From Selenomonadaceae bacterium (GTDB lineage Bacteria > Bacillota > Negativicutes > Selenomonadales > Selenomonadaceae): a DNA stretch of 54,371 bases. The position numbers and the translations under genes are program-made. The stretch spans positions 1 through 54,371 of the forward strand of contig JAFXTD010000002.1 of the NCBI GenBank assembly GCA_017535925.1. Reading direction: 5' to 3'. The notes below the pieces were generated by a model, which was given only the letters and a program-made list of their open reading frames with translations, did no database searches and had not been told where the DNA came from. Below are positions 7,971 to 15,221 of the stretch, in pieces (the first letter of the stretch is position 1; each line of letters opens with the position of its first letter).

Positions 7971-9124
7971 TATTGGACGTTCATTGACAGTTCGATAAAT
8001 TTGTTTGAGAGGCGCGCCCGTTGAAGGACTTCTTCCGTGACTTCCGCACCTGCTTCAACGACGACCGTGCCGCTTTCGGCGGTGATGGTTTTCGTTGCGT
8101 GCTTGCCGAGCAATACTCTGCGGCGGCGTTCGTCAACCGCTTTTTCGACTTGCTTTTTCTGCGAGAGCATAGGTTTTTGTTCGGGCGGCGTATGCTGATT
8201 TTTCCGAGCCTTCTGCAAAGCCGCTTTCAAATCCTCCGCCTGTTGAGTCATCGCCGCAATTTTTTTGTCTTCCTCCGAAATTTTTTCCTCTTCGACAGGT
8301 TGCTCTGCAGGTGTTTCTTCGACAGGTTGTTCCGCAGGTGTTTCTTCAACGGGCTGTTCCGCAGGTGTTTCCTCAACGGGCTGTTCCGCAGGTGTTTCTT
8401 CGACGGGTTCCTCCGCAGGTTGTTCAACGGGGTCGGGCGTCATGACTTGTTCAAGTTCCGCTTGAGTTTCTTCCGTCGTTTCGGGTTCTTCCTTCGGCGG
8501 CAAAGTCAATTCGGGTATCGATTGAAATTCTTCCGTCGCCGAAAAAGTATTCGCGTCAGAAGTTTCAAGCGGAGGCGTCCAAGTTTGTGATTCGTTTTCT
8601 TGTGAAAAAGCTTCAAAGACCGGCTCGAAGGCGGGTTGCTCGTTTAAATTATTTTTTTTTTCCCTGTCAACGTCTATGACCGTGACTTGCTTGCCGAAGA
8701 TTGAAATTTGGTCGGCAGTGACTTCTTCAATCGATTCGGCGGGCGTCGTGATTTCGCATTTCTCAATCTTGCCGCCGGCACCGACAAAAACTTCAGTGAC
8801 TTTGCCTTCAATGTAGCCGCTTTTGGTTATCGCCTTCGTGCCGATTACGCGAATGTTTTCAACCAGCAGGCGTTCATAATCGCCCGCCTCGTCCAAGTTC
8901 AAAATGTTTTCGCTGTTGGTAATAGTCACGGCGTCTTCTCCGATTGCAATAATCGCCTCGTAGGGTATGAGCTTGACTCCGCGATACCAATCGTCATCCT
9001 CTATCGTTATCGCTGCAACTGCACCGTTTTTGGCGTCGATTACAAGCGTTTTGCTGACGCCCAGCTCGCGTCCTTCGGTTATGCTGATAATCGGCAAGCC
9101 CAGAATTTCAACACTCTTTTTCAT
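7970..9124 (-). CDS. PRC-barrel domain protein with acidic Pro-Glu repeats
   Basis: The 384-residue protein starts MKKSVEILGLPIISITEGRE. Two PRC-barrel-like segments follow (about residues 5-75 and 85-150; GVKLIPYEAIIAIGEDAV and GYIEGKVTEVFVGAGGKI). Next come a linker with a lysine/asparagine run, a low-complexity region rich in E, P and A with nine-residue units of the type PVEETPAEQ, and a Lys-rich helix. The last 50 residues (ESGTVVVEAGAEVTEEVL) look like a small folded module. PRC barrels bind RNA or act as adaptors in envelope and photosynthetic complexes; the exact role here is unknown. No signal peptide is seen. An A10 run lies in the codons near residue 157. It follows the TPR gene by 35 bases on the same strand and shares its acidic repeat style. 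Confidence 0.8.
   Translation of the reverse strand: MKKSVEILGLPIISITEGRELGVSKTLVIDAKNGAVAAITIEDDDWYRGVKLIPYEAIIAIGEDAVTITNSENILNLDEAGDYERLLVENIRVIGTKAITKSGYIEGKVTEVFVGAGGKIEKCEITTPAESIEEVTADQISIFGKQVTVIDVDREKKNNLNEQPAFEPVFEAFSQENESQTWTPPLETSDANTFSATEEFQSIPELTLPPKEEPETTEETQAELEQVMTPDPVEQPAEEPVEETPAEQPVEETPAEQPVEETPAEQPVEETPAEQPVEEEKISEEDKKIAAMTQQAEDLKAALQKARKNQHTPPEQKPMLSQKKQVEKAVDERRRRVLLGKHATKTITAESGTVVVEAGAEVTEEVLQRARLSNKFIELSMNVQ
8285..8425 (-). repeat. Tandem 27-bp coding repeat (PVEETPAEQ units)
   Basis: About four to five copies of a 27-base unit encode nine-residue acidic repeats within the PRC-barrel protein. The copies differ mainly by silent changes, for example TTCGACAGG versus TTCAACGGG on the plus strand. 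A multiple-of-three period allows copy-number change without frameshift. Confidence 0.85.
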
Positions 9125-9159
9125 TCTGATACCTCCAAAATTTTTTCTGTTAATTATTT

Positions 9160-10842
9160 TTACTGCGGGGAATTGACTTGCACCTGTTTGAATTCGTTGT
9201 CAATCTCCTGCAGGATTTCTCTTGAAAGAAGATTAAACGGCGTCGACAGAGCATGATGCCGAATCAAGACCTCGTGAAGAATTCGCAGATACTCCAGCTT
9301 GTCTACGAATTCTTTTTTGATTGAAGGATTTCTTTCAACCGCCGGCAACGTCAACGCTTCCTCATAAATTTTTATCGCCTTCGAATACATTGCTCTGTCT
9401 TTGTAAAGATTGCCCAAGTCAATCGCCACGAAAGGCGCGTATTCGTCGTTGCGGTAGCGTTCCAGTGCTTTCTTGTAAGTGTCTATCGCCTGCCAAATGT
9501 TTCCTTTGTCGCGCTCGTCATATGCCTTGTCCAAAAGGTCGTCGAGGGTATCGATTTTTTCTTCGGGATTGGTTTCTTCCTCGTGCGGCAAAGATTTTTC
9601 TTCCCGCGTGATTTCTTCGATTTTGTTGAGGTTCAAAGTCGACAACGGGCGAAAAACTTCTTGCAACGGGAAAAGTTCCGTATGTTCCGATTTTTTTTCG
9701 GGCGGCGTGTCGAAGTGCTTGACCTCTTCGGGCTTCACGTCGGATAAAGGTTCGAAAACTTCTTCCAGCGGGAAATTTTCTTCATCAGATTTTTCCGCAG
9801 GCTTTTCTTCAAGCTTGATTGGTTTGTCCGCCTCTTCCGGCTTGATTTCCGGCAACGGCTCAAAAACTTTTTCAAGCGGGAAGTTATCCGCCTCGATTGA
9901 AGATTCCGTATCGTCAAGCGGCGGTTCGATTTCGTTTGAAGGCTCCGCGTTTTCGGAAGGCGATTCGATTTTGTTTGAAGGCTCTGCGTTTTCGGAAGGC
10001 GATTCGATTTCGTTTGAAGGTTCCGCATCTTCGGAAGGCGATTCAATTTTGTTTGAAGGCTCCGCATTTTCGGCAGGCGATTCAATTTCGTTTGAAGGTT
10101 CCGCATCTTCGGAAGGCGATTCAATTTCGGTTGAAGGCTCCGCGTCTTCGGCAGGCGATTCAATTTCGTTTGAAGGCTCCGCGTTTTCGGAAGGCGATTC
10201 GATTTCGGTTGAAGGCTCCGCGTTTTCGGCAGGCGATTCAATTTCGGTTGAAGGCTCCGCGTTTTCGGAAGGCGATTCAATTTCGGTTGAAGGCTCCGCG
10301 TTTTCGGAAGGCGATTCGATTTCGGTTGAAGGCTCCGCGTTTTCGGCAGGCGATTCGATTTCGGTTGAAGGCTCCGCGTTTTCGGCAGGTGATTCGATTT
10401 CGTTTGAAGGCTCGTTGTAGGCTGACGGCTTGTCGAAAGAAATATCCTCGTCGTCCCATTTGAATTTGTCAATCGGACTTTCGGCAAGCTCGAAATCTTT
10501 CTGCTTCTCCGCCTCGTATGCCGCACGAACTTCCTCTTGAAATTTTTTCTCTTCAGCCAGCTCCTTAATCAGCAAAAACCGATTCGCCCAAGTGAGGCAA
10601 GTTGCCGATGCAAAAATCATTAATCCCAAACGCAAAAGGTATTCGCGACCGACGGCAGGCGTTATCGTTGCCGCAGCCAAGTTTACCATGACAGAGACTA
10701 CAGCCACCGCGATTAATGTCGTGTAATAGATTCGCAACCCAAGCCGCTTCGCCAACGCATGTATCAACAAGACGCTGACTATCATGACGCTCGGCACTAT
10801 CAAAAAAAATGCCAAACTCATCCCTCCACGAAATTTTTTCAT
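9160..10842 (-). CDS. Membrane-anchored protein with 13-residue acidic repeats and C-terminal TPRs
   Basis: The protein has 560 residues. The N-terminus carries three hydrophobic segments (about residues 9-28, 38-60 and 67-87). A charged helix follows (EEKKFQEEVRAAYEAEKQ). Residues about 145-313 are thirteen copies of a 13-residue unit, EPSTEIESPAENA. Three longer motifs follow of the type NFPLEKVFEPLPEIKPEE. The last 130 residues are TPR-like (AYDERDKGNIWQAIDTYKKAL and LGNLYKDRAMYSKAIKIYEEAL). It is probably an inner-membrane scaffold with a flexible acidic stalk and a protein-binding TPR head in the cytoplasm; this topology is inferred. The start MKKF has no good ribosome site; an internal ATG (MSLAFF) is directly adjacent to GGAGGG, so the start is uncertain. 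The family is not recognised. Confidence 0.75.
   Translation of the reverse strand: MKKFRGGMSLAFFLIVPSVMIVSVLLIHALAKRLGLRIYYTTLIAVAVVSVMVNLAAATITPAVGREYLLRLGLMIFASATCLTWANRFLLIKELAEEKKFQEEVRAAYEAEKQKDFELAESPIDKFKWDDEDISFDKPSAYNEPSNEIESPAENAEPSTEIESPAENAEPSTEIESPSENAEPSTEIESPSENAEPSTEIESPAENAEPSTEIESPSENAEPSNEIESPAEDAEPSTEIESPSEDAEPSNEIESPAENAEPSNKIESPSEDAEPSNEIESPSENAEPSNKIESPSENAEPSNEIEPPLDDTESSIEADNFPLEKVFEPLPEIKPEEADKPIKLEEKPAEKSDEENFPLEEVFEPLSDVKPEEVKHFDTPPEKKSEHTELFPLQEVFRPLSTLNLNKIEEITREEKSLPHEEETNPEEKIDTLDDLLDKAYDERDKGNIWQAIDTYKKALERYRNDEYAPFVAIDLGNLYKDRAMYSKAIKIYEEALTLPAVERNPSIKKEFVDKLEYLRILHEVLIRHHALSTPFNLLSREILQEIDNEFKQVQVNSPQ
9905..10411 (-). repeat. Tandem 39-bp coding repeat, thirteen copies
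   Basis: Thirteen contiguous 39-base units encode EPS(T/N)(E/K)IESP(A/S)E(N/D)A. The last unit is degenerate. Units are nearly identical in DNA, so the array should be unstable in length but always in frame. The repeat leaves long open frames on both strands, which explains the large antisense ORFs here. Confidence 0.92.
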
Positions 10843-10889
10843 AATCAGCTTGCTTGCGCCTTTGACTTCGACGCAGTGATTAAAATTCC

Positions 10890-10918
10890 TTTTAAAAATC
10901 TTCGCCGCCTGTTATAAT
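10890..10918 (+). promoter_or_regulatory. Extended -10 promoter for lgt
   Basis: TG at 10910-10911, one base, then TATAAT at 10913-10918. The -35 position is weak (TTTTAA near 10890). The start codon is 25 bases downstream, so the leader is short. Confidence 0.65.
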
Positions 10919-10942
10919 TATCAAAAAATCTTGGAGGGTTCT

Positions 10943-11722
10943 GTGCATCAATTTTTATTCTACGTCGGCGATTTTCCGATTCGTTCTTACGGAGTGATTC
11001 TTTCCTTGTCGATTTTTTTGGCAACGGGTGTCGGATATTTCATGGCGAAGGTCGACGGGCGCGGCTACGAAAAACACATCGTCGACATCGGATTAATCGG
11101 CGGCTTCTTCGGCTTGTTGGGCGCGAGGCTTTGGGACGTTTTCTTTTTCGATTGGAGCTACTATCAAAATCACCTTAGCGAAATTCTCAACGTGTGGCAG
11201 GGCGGCATGGCTGTTCAAGGCGGAATTATTTTCGGTGTGACGGCAGGCGCGCTTTACGCAAAAAAAATCGGGCTCGACGTAATTCACCTCGCTGACTTAA
11301 TGGCTCCGGCTATCGTTCTCGGTCAAGCTTTGGGGCGTTGTGCAAATCTTCTCAACGGCGATGCTTTCGGGGCTCCGACCGGCGGCAATTACGGAATAAT
11401 TTATCCCGATACAACTCTTGCTTATCGAACTTACGGAGCTCAACCGCTTTTCCCCGCCGAAGTCTGGGAATGCCAACTCGACGTTGTGATTTTCGCCTTG
11501 CTGTTGATTTTTCGTTGCACCGATTACGTTAAAGGTCAATGCTTCACGCTGTACGTCATGCTTTACGCCGCTGCGAGGTTCGCCCTTGAATTTCTTCGCG
11601 GCGATTACACAAGCCAAGTCGTCGGCTTTTTGAAGTCCGCGCAGGTCACGAGCGTCATTGCGTTTGTGATTGCCGCAGGAATTTTTATTTGGTTGAGTCG
11701 GAGGCGGAAACGCGGCGATTAA
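10943..11722 (+). CDS. lgt: Prolipoprotein diacylglyceryl transferase
   Basis: Lgt moves a diacylglyceryl group from phosphatidylglycerol to the lipobox cysteine of prolipoproteins, the first step of lipoprotein maturation in the cytoplasmic membrane. The start GTG 10943 follows GGAGGG by four bases and gives 259 residues; the TTG at 10931 precedes that site. Motifs are FPIRSYGVILSLSI in the first membrane segment, GARLWDVFFF, WQGGMAVQGGIIFG and the signature LGRCANLLNGDAFG, with ARFALEFLRGD near the C-terminus. About seven membrane segments are visible. Its likely clients in this window include the lipoproteins at 14147, 15222, 17603 and 26130. It runs into the opposing acetyltransferase gene, with 38 bases of overlap. 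Confidence 0.96.
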   Translation: MHQFLFYVGDFPIRSYGVILSLSIFLATGVGYFMAKVDGRGYEKHIVDIGLIGGFFGLLGARLWDVFFFDWSYYQNHLSEILNVWQGGMAVQGGIIFGVTAGALYAKKIGLDVIHLADLMAPAIVLGQALGRCANLLNGDAFGAPTGGNYGIIYPDTTLAYRTYGAQPLFPAEVWECQLDVVIFALLLIFRCTDYVKGQCFTLYVMLYAAARFALEFLRGDYTSQVVGFLKSAQVTSVIAFVIAAGIFIWLSRRRKRGD

Positions 11723-12167
11723 TTTTTTCGAGGTAAACGAAGGTCAAATCTTCCTCGACGGATTTCTCGGCGAAAATTTTATAACCCAATCGCTCATACA
11801 GAGAAATATTTTTAAAGCTTTTGTTGCTCGTGAACAGCTCGTATCTTTCGTTCGGACAAAGCTCCTCGACCGCAAGCAACAACTTCGTGCCGATGCCGCG
11901 TCGTTGAAAGAGAGGATTAACAATCAACTTGCCGATATAAACGGTGTCGCCCTCCGAAAGATAACGGACAGAGCCGACAAGCGAGCCGGCGTCGTCAATC
12001 GCCTTGAGAAAAATTTGCTTGTCGAATTCTGCTTGCAAGTCGGACAAAGTTTGCTTCAGCGGAGGAAGATTGTAATTGTTGAGGAGTTCCGCTTCGCTTT
12101 GATAAGCCGAATACTGCAAGGAAAGAATTTCACTTAAATCAACTTTGGCAGCTCTTACAATTTTCAT
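11685..12167 (-). CDS. GNAT family N-acetyltransferase
   Basis: The protein has 160 residues with the GNAT fold. The acetyl-CoA binding motif A reads LIVNPLFQRRGIGTKLLLAVEE (residues about 82-103), and LYERLGYKIF is the typical beta6-alpha4 region. The substrate cannot be told from the sequence. Its 3' end overlaps the end of lgt on the other strand. The start MKIVRAAKVDLSE has only a weak ribosome site (GGGGTAAAAG). Confidence 0.88.
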   Translation of the reverse strand: MKIVRAAKVDLSEILSLQYSAYQSEAELLNNYNLPPLKQTLSDLQAEFDKQIFLKAIDDAGSLVGSVRYLSEGDTVYIGKLIVNPLFQRRGIGTKLLLAVEELCPNERYELFTSNKSFKNISLYERLGYKIFAEKSVEEDLTFVYLEKINRRVSASDSTK

Positions 12168-12210
12168 TGGCTTTTACCCCTTGCATAAAATTTTTTGAGG
12201 AGGTTCAAAC

Positions 12211-12492
12211 ATGGCTGAATTACCGGAGGATATTAAACAGACGATTGAGCGTTACAATAACCCGCCCAACAAATTGCGTTCGGTGCAGGAGATTAACGCC
12301 CGCTATCGACAGACACTTGACAACTATAAAAAAATTTGTTTCACGTCGGGCGACGTTCGCGAGCAGAAAGTTGCCGTTCATGCCGAAATAAAAATTCTGG
12401 GTTGGGTTTTGGGCAAGCCCGATAAGGACGTTATCAAAGACATAACCGAGCATTCGAATCGCCCCGTCTTCCCGATACAATTGCCGACATGA
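12211..12492 (+). CDS. Small protein of unknown function
   Basis: It has 93 residues and a strong GAGGAGG site ten bases upstream. It is soluble and helical at the N-terminus (LPEDIKQTIERYNNPPNKL). REQKVAVHAEIKILGWVLGKP near the middle has a pattern vaguely like nucleotide-deaminase-fold proteins (HAE), but no zinc-binding PCxxC is present. It overlaps the next gene by four bases (ATGA), so the two products may work together. No function is assigned. Confidence 0.75.
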   Translation: MAELPEDIKQTIERYNNPPNKLRSVQEINARYRQTLDNYKKICFTSGDVREQKVAVHAEIKILGWVLGKPDKDVIKDITEHSNRPVFPIQLPT

Positions 12493-13025
12493 ACGAGCTT
12501 AAAGAACTTCAAAAACTTATCGACGAGGAAACAATCGGCTTCAGGAGATTCACGCGGAAATTTTATTTCATAGCCGCCGCCGTGTTCATGTTGTCGGCTT
12601 TCGCGGTCGTGCTCTTCCCGAAATCGCAAACGCCGCCCAGTTGGCACGAAGAAATTTTTCCGTCGAAGGCACTAAGCTACATAAAAGACGGGGAACTTGT
12701 CGCGCTGCCCGACGGAGATTATCCGCTTGCCATGCCGCCCGGAGGAACTTTCGTAGGGAAGGTCGCACCCATGCTTTTGGTTCAAGTCGACGAGGTTTAT
12801 TATCCGCTTAACATCGTGGACGATTCGATTATCCCGCGTCAAGGAAAACTTCTGCCGCTGAAAATTCTGTTCGGCTTCACATCCGCTCACGCCGAAAACA
12901 CTCTCAAGTACCAAGAAAAAACCGGCAACGATCCCGTCGCCGATTATCGGAAAAAAGCGTTCTATTATTTGCACGTCGAAAACGGGTTCGGGCACGTTCG
13001 ACGAAATTTCGTGATTCAAAATTAA
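12489..13025 (+). CDS. Single-pass membrane protein of unknown function
   Basis: It has 178 residues, with one hydrophobic segment at about residues 25-43 (FYFIAAAVFMLSAFAVVLFP) after a positively charged stretch. The rest probably lies outside the membrane and contains LPDGDYPLAMPPGGTFVGK and VDEVYYPLNIVDDS, beta-rich in character. It is translationally coupled to the upstream small gene. It converges with the exported protein gene on the minus strand, with a four-base overlap. The family is not recognised. Confidence 0.75.
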   Translation: MNELKELQKLIDEETIGFRRFTRKFYFIAAAVFMLSAFAVVLFPKSQTPPSWHEEIFPSKALSYIKDGELVALPDGDYPLAMPPGGTFVGKVAPMLLVQVDEVYYPLNIVDDSIIPRQGKLLPLKILFGFTSAHAENTLKYQEKTGNDPVADYRKKAFYYLHVENGFGHVRRNFVIQN

Positions 13026-13291
13026 TTGGCAGGCTTTGGTTTATTTTGCGGAGGCGGTGATTTCGGTCGCGGTCTTTTCATTTCTTTGGGCGGGTTATTA
13101 TTTTGAGGCTCGTCGGGTTTTGGCATGACCGTATCGCGGAACTTCCCCCAAAAATCTATTTGTTGTCTTATGTCCGTCGTGAACGGGCATATTTTTTTTT
13201 GCGTGATTGCTTCGGCGGTCGAAAGGTCAACGAGAAATATTGCGCTGACTGCCGCCGCCGTCAATATTAAATTTTTCGCTAACCTTCTCAT
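13022..13291 (-). CDS. Small exported proline-rich protein
   Basis: It has 89 residues. The N-terminus LAKNLILTAAAVSAIFLVDL followed by STAEA is a signal peptide with a probable type I cleavage site. The mature part has one cysteine and a C-terminal basic Pro-rich tail (RPRPKSPPPQNKPKPAN). Such tails often contact peptidoglycan or outer envelope components, but this is only inferred. It lies 24 bases downstream of a similar gene. Confidence 0.65.
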   Translation of the reverse strand: MRRLAKNLILTAAAVSAIFLVDLSTAEAITQKKICPFTTDIRQQIDFWGKFRDTVMPKPDEPQNNNPPKEMKRPRPKSPPPQNKPKPAN

Positions 13292-13315
13292 TGCGGATTC
13301 ATTCCTTGGCGAGAT

Positions 13316-13603
13316 TTATCTGTGCGGTGCCTGTGGCGGTCCGAATTTTTTTCTTTTGCCGCCGCGGTTGTCGTAAGTGGGTTTGGGTACTTGCGGTAAG
13401 TAATGCGGTTTCGGTCGGAAGGGTTGGCGCGGGAAATATTCTTTTCGCGGAGGTTTTGGTGCCGGCAAAAACGGGCGACGCATTCTCGGCGGAACGAGGT
13501 GCTTTCTTGCGACGAAAACTTTTTCCGAATCTGCCGCTTCAACCGCGCTTGAACAGAGAATCATAATCGCCAACATTGCCAAAATTTTTGCGGCAAGTTT
13601 CAT
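13316..13603 (-). CDS. Small exported proline/arginine-rich protein
   Basis: It has 95 residues. The signal peptide is MKLAAKILAMLAIMILCSSA with cleavage expected after VEA. The mature part is dominated by P, R and K (LVPPRMRRPFLPAPKPPRKE). No cysteine remains after cleavage. With the next gene it forms a pair of small, basic, proline-rich envelope proteins. It starts 17 bases after the stop of the 32-residue ORF, with GGAGG in between. Function is unknown. Confidence 0.65.
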   Translation of the reverse strand: MKLAAKILAMLAIMILCSSAVEAADSEKVFVARKHLVPPRMRRPFLPAPKPPRKEYFPRQPFRPKPHYLPQVPKPTYDNRGGKRKKFGPPQAPHR

Positions 13604-13619
13604 CTTTATGCCTCCGTCC

Positions 13620-13718
13620 TTACACCAATTCTCTTATAAGAAAAATTGCCAGCAAGCCGCCGACCACTTCACGAGGAACATCAAGAACGATTCCTATCAT
13701 AGCCAAAATCAGCGGCAT
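13620..13718 (-). CDS. 32-residue hydrophobic small protein
   Basis: This ORF begins MPLILAMIGIVLDVPREVV and ends LLAIFLIRELV. It has GGAGGG eight bases upstream of its ATG and a good promoter about 33 bases further up. It is the first gene of a three-gene unit with the two Pro-rich exported proteins. Two short hydrophobic stretches flank the central DVPRE, suggesting a membrane hairpin or amphipathic peptide. The strong ribosome site and promoter argue that it is translated. Confidence 0.6.
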   Translation of the reverse strand: MPLILAMIGIVLDVPREVVGGLLAIFLIRELV

Positions 13719-13750
13719 GCGAATCCCTCCCTCGAATTTACCTCGTTGCA

Positions 13751-13779
13751 ATTCTACAAAGTTTTTACTCCTTTGTCAT
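13751..13779 (-). promoter_or_regulatory. Sigma-70 type promoter for the small exported protein unit
   Basis: Read on the minus strand: ATGACA (13779-13774), 17 bases, TAGAAT (13756-13751). The first start codon is about 33 bases downstream. Confidence 0.6.
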
Positions 13780-13898
13780 TAGGGTAAAATTAAAAATCGG
13801 TGCAACCGTTATTTGAAAACATAATTGCTTCCCGACGAACAACGGCATGCAATTAAAAATTCTTCGCCCGATATTTTTTTATTTGCCTCAAAAAGTCT

Positions 13899-13927
13899 TT
13901 GTCAAACATGAAATAAACATGTATAAT
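13899..13927 (+). promoter_or_regulatory. Sigma-70 type promoter for the 13951-18238 genes
   Basis: TTGTCA (13899-13904), 17 bases, TATAAT (13922-13927). It is followed by AAGGAGGAG and the start at 13951. About 120 bases between this and the minus-strand promoter hold no gene that I can see. Confidence 0.75.
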
Positions 13928-13950
13928 CTGCGCGGGAAGGAGGAGATTTT

Positions 13951-14142
13951 ATGATAGATATTTTGAAGAAAGCATTTGACAAATTCGACGCGCTGATAAT
14001 TTTGGCGGCGATATTCCTCTTCATTCATTTCGATTACGATAACCTCTCAATGCTCGACAAAATTTATATGGCGTCGTTTGCATTCTGGACGGTTACGAAA
14101 CTTATTCGGCTTTACATTATTTACAAGAACGAGAAAGGATGA
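13951..14142 (+). CDS. Small membrane protein of unknown function
   Basis: It has 63 residues, with two hydrophobic segments (FDALIILAAIFLFIHF at about 12-27, and IYMASFAFWTVTKLIRLYII near the C-terminus). The ribosome site AAGGAGGAG is excellent. It is followed four bases later by the first metallo-beta-lactamase lipoprotein, so it may be a membrane partner of that protein. The family is not recognised. Confidence 0.75.
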   Translation: MIDILKKAFDKFDALIILAAIFLFIHFDYDNLSMLDKIYMASFAFWTVTKLIRLYIIYKNEKG

Positions 14143-14146
14143 TTCA

Positions 14147-15202
14147 ATGAAAAAAATTTTTTTAACGGTGCTCTTGCTGATGACGTTTGTTTTGAGCGGT
14201 TGCGGAGGTCAAGATAAGGAAGAAGCTAAAGACGAACCTCAAACCGAATCCAAAGAAGAAACTCAAGCCGAAGCCGCGCCCGCCGGAAACGTCAAAGGCG
14301 ATTTAAAAATTTCTATGCTCAATGTCGGTCAGGGCGACGCGATTTTGATTCAAACAGGCAAGCAGACAATTTTAATCGACACTTCCGACACCGACGAGCG
14401 CGAGCTCTTGGTTAAGGAGCTTGAAAAACTTTCCGTCACGAAGATTGACAAATTAATTTTGACTCACCCGCACGCCGACCACATCGGCAACGCGAAAGTT
14501 TTAATCAATCCGAGCAAGAAGGAACTCAACGCGAATCCTTATCTGGAAAAAATTTCCGTCGCCGAAGTTTACGACAACGGCATTGCTTCGACTTCCCCGC
14601 TTTATAAAAGTTACATGAAAGCCGTCGGCGCAAAAGGCATTGTTCACAAAAGTTTGAAAGCCGGCGACGCTTTGGACTTCGGAAATTCCGTCAAGTTCAA
14701 TATCCTATACCCGACCTCTGAACTTGTCAATGCCGTCAACGAAGGCGGTTGGAAATCTGACCCGAATAATGAATCCGTTGTCGGCAAACTCACTTACAAA
14801 AAATTTTCCATGATGTTCACGGGCGACGCTGAAAAACAAGTCGAGGCGGCTCTCTTATCAAACAATAAGACTAAAGCTTTAAAATGTGACGTGTTGAAGG
14901 CAGGACATCACGGCAGCTACACGGCGTCGACGAAAGAATTTATCGCGGCAGTCAATCCGAGCGTCGTCTTAATTTCTTGCGGACCCGACGAGGAACGCCG
15001 CAACACTTACGGGCACCCGCACCTTGAGCCGCTTGAAAATTATTTGGCGCAGGGCATCAACGAGAAAAATATTTTCTGCACACGCTGGAACAAAACCATT
15101 ACAATCACGAGCGACGGGAAAAATTTTTCTGTTCAGCCCGAAGACAATGAGGACTGGGTTGACAAGTGGATAACCAAGAAGCAGAAAGAAAAGAAAAAAT
15201 AA
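14147..15202 (+). CDS. ComEC/Rec2-like metallo-beta-lactamase lipoprotein
   Basis: The start ATG 14147 gives 351 residues. The signal peptide MKKIFLTVLLLMTFVLSGC ends in a lipobox, so the protein is a lipoprotein. An acidic linker follows, then a metallo-beta-lactamase domain like the C-terminal domain of ComEC: LNVGQGDAILIQ, LILTHPHADHIGN (zinc ligands), SMMFTGDAEKQ, VLKAGHHGSY. These free-standing domains are thought to be extracytoplasmic hydrolases, possibly of nucleic acids; substrate is not known here. It is followed by a close paralogue and DUF3006, a common association. All zinc-binding residues look intact. Confidence 0.88.
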   Translation: MKKIFLTVLLLMTFVLSGCGGQDKEEAKDEPQTESKEETQAEAAPAGNVKGDLKISMLNVGQGDAILIQTGKQTILIDTSDTDERELLVKELEKLSVTKIDKLILTHPHADHIGNAKVLINPSKKELNANPYLEKISVAEVYDNGIASTSPLYKSYMKAVGAKGIVHKSLKAGDALDFGNSVKFNILYPTSELVNAVNEGGWKSDPNNESVVGKLTYKKFSMMFTGDAEKQVEAALLSNNKTKALKCDVLKAGHHGSYTASTKEFIAAVNPSVVLISCGPDEERRNTYGHPHLEPLENYLAQGINEKNIFCTRWNKTITITSDGKNFSVQPEDNEDWVDKWITKKQKEKKK

Positions 15203-15221
15203 TTGACGAGAGGATGATTCT

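Noticed and set aside
9905-10411. CRISPR-like regular spacing
   Set aside because: The units are contiguous 39-base coding repeats without unique spacers.
9479-10526. Large antisense ORFs (313, 263 and 188 codons) across the 39-bp repeats
   Set aside because: They arise because a 39-base repeat without stops in one frame tends to lack them in others. The translations are low-complexity and have no ribosome site. The minus-strand frame with membrane and TPR domains is the real gene.
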